From Fratercula arctica (lineage: Eukaryota; Chordata; Aves; Charadriiformes; Alcidae), in NCBI GenBank assembly GCA_947846985.1, contig CANTUZ010000027.1, positions 3,888,877-3,952,876 of the forward strand: a stretch of 64,000 nt of DNA. Direction: 5' to 3'. A model generated the notes under the pieces. That model was not told the DNA's origin, did no database searches, and saw only the letters and a list, made by a program, of their open reading frames with translations. Of the stretch, positions 61,664 to 64,000 are shown in pieces (the stretch's first letter is position 1; the number at the start of each line of letters is the position of its first letter). Position numbers and translations under genes: made by a program.

Positions 61664-64000
61664 CAAGAGTCGGGCCCCGACTGCCCTGTGATGTCACCAA
61701 GAGCAGACTCTGACTGCCCCATGATGTCACCAAGGACGGGATCTGACTGCCCTGTGATGTCACAAAGGGGGGCTCTGACTGCCTTGTGATGTCACCAAGG
61801 TTCGGGCTCTGACTGCCCTGCGATGTCACCAAGGGCAGACTCTGACTGCCCCGTGATGTCACAAAGGGGAGCTCTGACTGCCCCGTGATGTCACAAAGTG
61901 AGGGCTTTGACTGCCCTGTGATGTCACCAACGGTTGTGCTCTGACTGCACTGTGATGTCACAAAGGCGGGCTCTGAAGGCCCTGTGATGTCACCAAGGGG
62001 GGGCTCTGACTGCCCTGTGATGTCAGCAAGAGCAGACTCTGACTGCCGCATGATGTCACAAAGGGGGGCTCTGACTGCCCTGTGATGTCACCAAGGGCAT
62101 CCTCTGACTGCCCCGTGATGTCACAAAGGGGGGCTCTGACTGCCCTGTGATGTCACAAAGGGCAGTCTCTGACTGCCTCGTGATGTCACCAAGGGTTGTG
62201 CTCTGACTGCCCTGTGATGTCACAAAGGGCAGCCTCTGACTGCCTCGTGATGTCACCAAGGGTTGTGCTCTGACTGCCCTGTGATGTCACAAAGGGGGGC
62301 TCTGATTGCCCCGTGATGTCACAAAGGGGGGCTCTGACTACCCTGTGATGTCACCAAGGGTTGTGCTCTGACTGCCCTGTGATGTCACAAAGGGGGGCTC
62401 TGACTGCCCCGTGATGTCACAAAGAGGGGGGCTCTGACTACCCTGTGATGTCACCAAGAGCAGACTCTGACTGCCCCGTGATGTCACCAAGGACGGGATC
62501 TGACTGCCCTGTGATGTCACAAAGGGGGGCTCTGACTGCCTTGTGATGTCACCAAGGTTCGGGCTCTGACTGCCCTGCGATGTCACCAAGAGCAGACTCT
62601 GACTGCCCCGTGATGTCACAAAGGGGAGCTCTGACTGCCCCGTGATGTCAGAAAGGGGAGCTCTGACTGCCCTGTGATGTCACAAAGGGCAGCCTCTGAC
62701 TGCCTCGTGATGTCACCAAGGGTTGTGCTCTGACTGCCCCGTGATGTCACAAAGTGAGGGCTCTGACTGCCCTGTGATGTCACCAAGGGCAGCCTCTGAC
62801 TGCCTCGTGATGTCACCAAGGGTTGTGCTCTGACTGCCCTGTGATGTCACAAAGGGGGGGCTCTGACTGCCCCGTGATGTCACAAAGGGAGGGGCTCTGA
62901 CTACCCTGTGATGTCACCAAGAGCAGACTCTGATTGCCCCGTGATGTCACCAAGGACGGGATCTGACTGCCCTGTGATCTCACAAAGGGGGGCTCTGACT
63001 GCCTTGTGATGTCACCAAGGTTCGGGCTCTGACTGCCCTGCGATGTCACCAAGAGCAGACTCTGACTGCCCCGTGATGTCACAAAGGGGAGCTCTGACTG
63101 CCCCGTGATGTCACAAAGTGAGGGCTCTGACTGCCCTGTGATGTCACCAAGGGTTGTGCTCTGACTGCCCTGTGATGTCACAAAGGGCAGCCTCTGACTG
63201 CCTCGTGATGTCACCAAGGGCAGACTCTGATTGCCGCATGATGTCACTAAGGGGGGCTCTGACGGCCCCATGATGTCACAAAGGTGGGGCTCTGACTGCC
63301 CTGTGATGTCACCAAGAGCAGACTCTGACTGCCCCGTGATGTCACCAAGGACGGGATCTGACTGCCCTGTGATGTCACAAAGGGGGGCTCTGACTGTCCG
63401 ATGATGTCACAAAGGGGGGCTCTGACTGCCCCGTGATGTCACCAAGGACAGGCTCTCACTCCCCTGTGATGTCCCCAAGGGCGCGATCTGACTGCCCCCT
63501 GATGTCGCAAAGGGCGGGTTCTGACTCCCTTGTGATGTCACCAAGGGTGTGCTCTGACTGCCCTGTGGTGTCACCAAAGGCGGGTTCTGAATGCCCTGTG
63601 ATGTCACAAAAGGGGGGCTATGATTGCCCTGTGATGTCACCAAGGGCGGGCTCTGACTGCCCCGTGATGTCACAAAACGGGGCTGTGACTGCCCTCTGAT
63701 GTCACATATTGGGGCTCTGACTCCCTTGTGATGTCACCAAGGGTGTGCTCTGACTGCCCCATGATGTCACCAAAGGCGGGTTCTGAATGCCCTGTGATGT
63801 CACAAAAGGGGGGCTGTGACTGCCATGTGATGTCACGAAGGGCGGGCTCTGACCGCCTCATGATGTCACCAAGGGTCGGGCCCTGAATGTGCCATGAGTT
63901 CACCGAGAGCGGACTCTGACTGCCCCGTGATGTCACAAAGGGGGGCTCTGACTTCCCTGTGATGTCACCAAGAGCAGACTCTGACTGCCCCGTGATGTCA

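Larger units (their letters stand above)
34553..64000. repeat. Array 2: 32-34 bp tandem minisatellite, about 890 units
   Basis: Successive TGATGTCA motifs are 32, 33 or 34 bp apart (for example 34571, 34604, 34637, 34669, 34703, 34736) throughout the stretch, with no other sequence between them. The fixed parts are CTCTGACTGCCC and GTGATGTCAC. The variable link after the second motif gives recurrent unit types: CAAAGGGGGG, CAAGGGTTGTG, CAAGAGCAGA, CAAGGACGGGAT, CAAGGTTCGGG, AAAGTGAGGG and CAAGGGCAGC. Types occur in preferred order; AGAGCAGA, then GGACGGGAT, then AAAGGGGGG, then GGTTCGGG is repeated many times. The array continues past 64000. No gene is supported. Confidence 0.97.

Noticed and set aside
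34553..64000. CRISPR array, because of about 33 bp spaced repeats
   Set aside because: There are no unique spacers: the whole unit repeats. No cas genes are present and the context is eukaryotic satellite.
34553..64000. G-quadruplex arrays from the GGGGGG runs
   Set aside because: Each unit has only one long G run, about 26 bases from the next, too far apart for a standard quadruplex.
1..64000. Transposons, tRNA, rRNA or other unique genes between repeats
   Set aside because: Monomer starts follow each other without interruption in both arrays, leaving no room for an inserted element. The 200 N gap is the only non-repeat segment.

Overview
The window contains no gene that I can support. It is two head-to-tail satellite DNA arrays separated by a run of exactly 200 N (34353-34552). 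Sixty-four kilobases of tandem repeat with no conserved protein or RNA gene, plus a scaffold-type gap, point to a repeat-rich eukaryotic chromosome region (pericentromeric, subtelomeric or sex-chromosome heterochromatin are typical places). CpG/TpG/CpA variation at the same repeat positions fits a methylating genome such as a vertebrate. I do not recognise either repeat by name and do not assign a species.

Array 1 (1-34352) is a tandem array of a 179-180 bp monomer, about 190 copies, entering from outside the window. The monomer has near-invariant flanks and a variable middle (offsets about 45-125). The middle sorts copies into at least six classes, which I call A, B, C, D, E and F, with sub-variants B2 and D2. 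The classes follow higher-order patterns: a 5-monomer repeat A-B2-C-B-B of 899 bp, nested in a 12-monomer repeat D-E-A-B2-C-B-B-A-B2-C-B-B of 2157 bp around 9.6-13.7 kb; a 3-monomer repeat A-D-D2 of 537-538 bp around 22.2-24.3 kb; and a recurring B-F-E module. The flanks at 0-13.7 kb and 29.9-32.4 kb carry one set of diagnostic bases and the middle carries another. Two strongly diverged monomers survive at 27746-28106. Stretches near 3.2-4.0 kb and 5.8-6.7 kb have abnormally long monomers (183-195 bp) that look like merged or unpolished consensus.

Array 2 (34553-64000) is a tandem array of a 32-34 bp unit, mostly 33 bp, about 890 copies, running out of the window. Nearly every unit carries the near-palindrome GTGATGTCAC, one base from a consensus cAMP response element (TGACGTCA). 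The array has hierarchical structure: a 3081 bp tandem duplication (34779-40939), an overlapping duplication of about 4.4-4.5 kb (39897-48775), fifteen copies of a distinctive block spaced 1.3-2.9 kb apart, and a small 394 bp-offset duplication near 58.2-58.8 kb with shared private mutations.

Both monomers are multiples of three bases in their commonest lengths (180 and 33), so stop-free frames of up to 363 codons run through the arrays on both strands. I treat these as a by-product of repetition. The points most worth following up are the near-CRE phasing in array 2, the nested higher-order structure of both arrays, and whether the two arrays are really neighbours.
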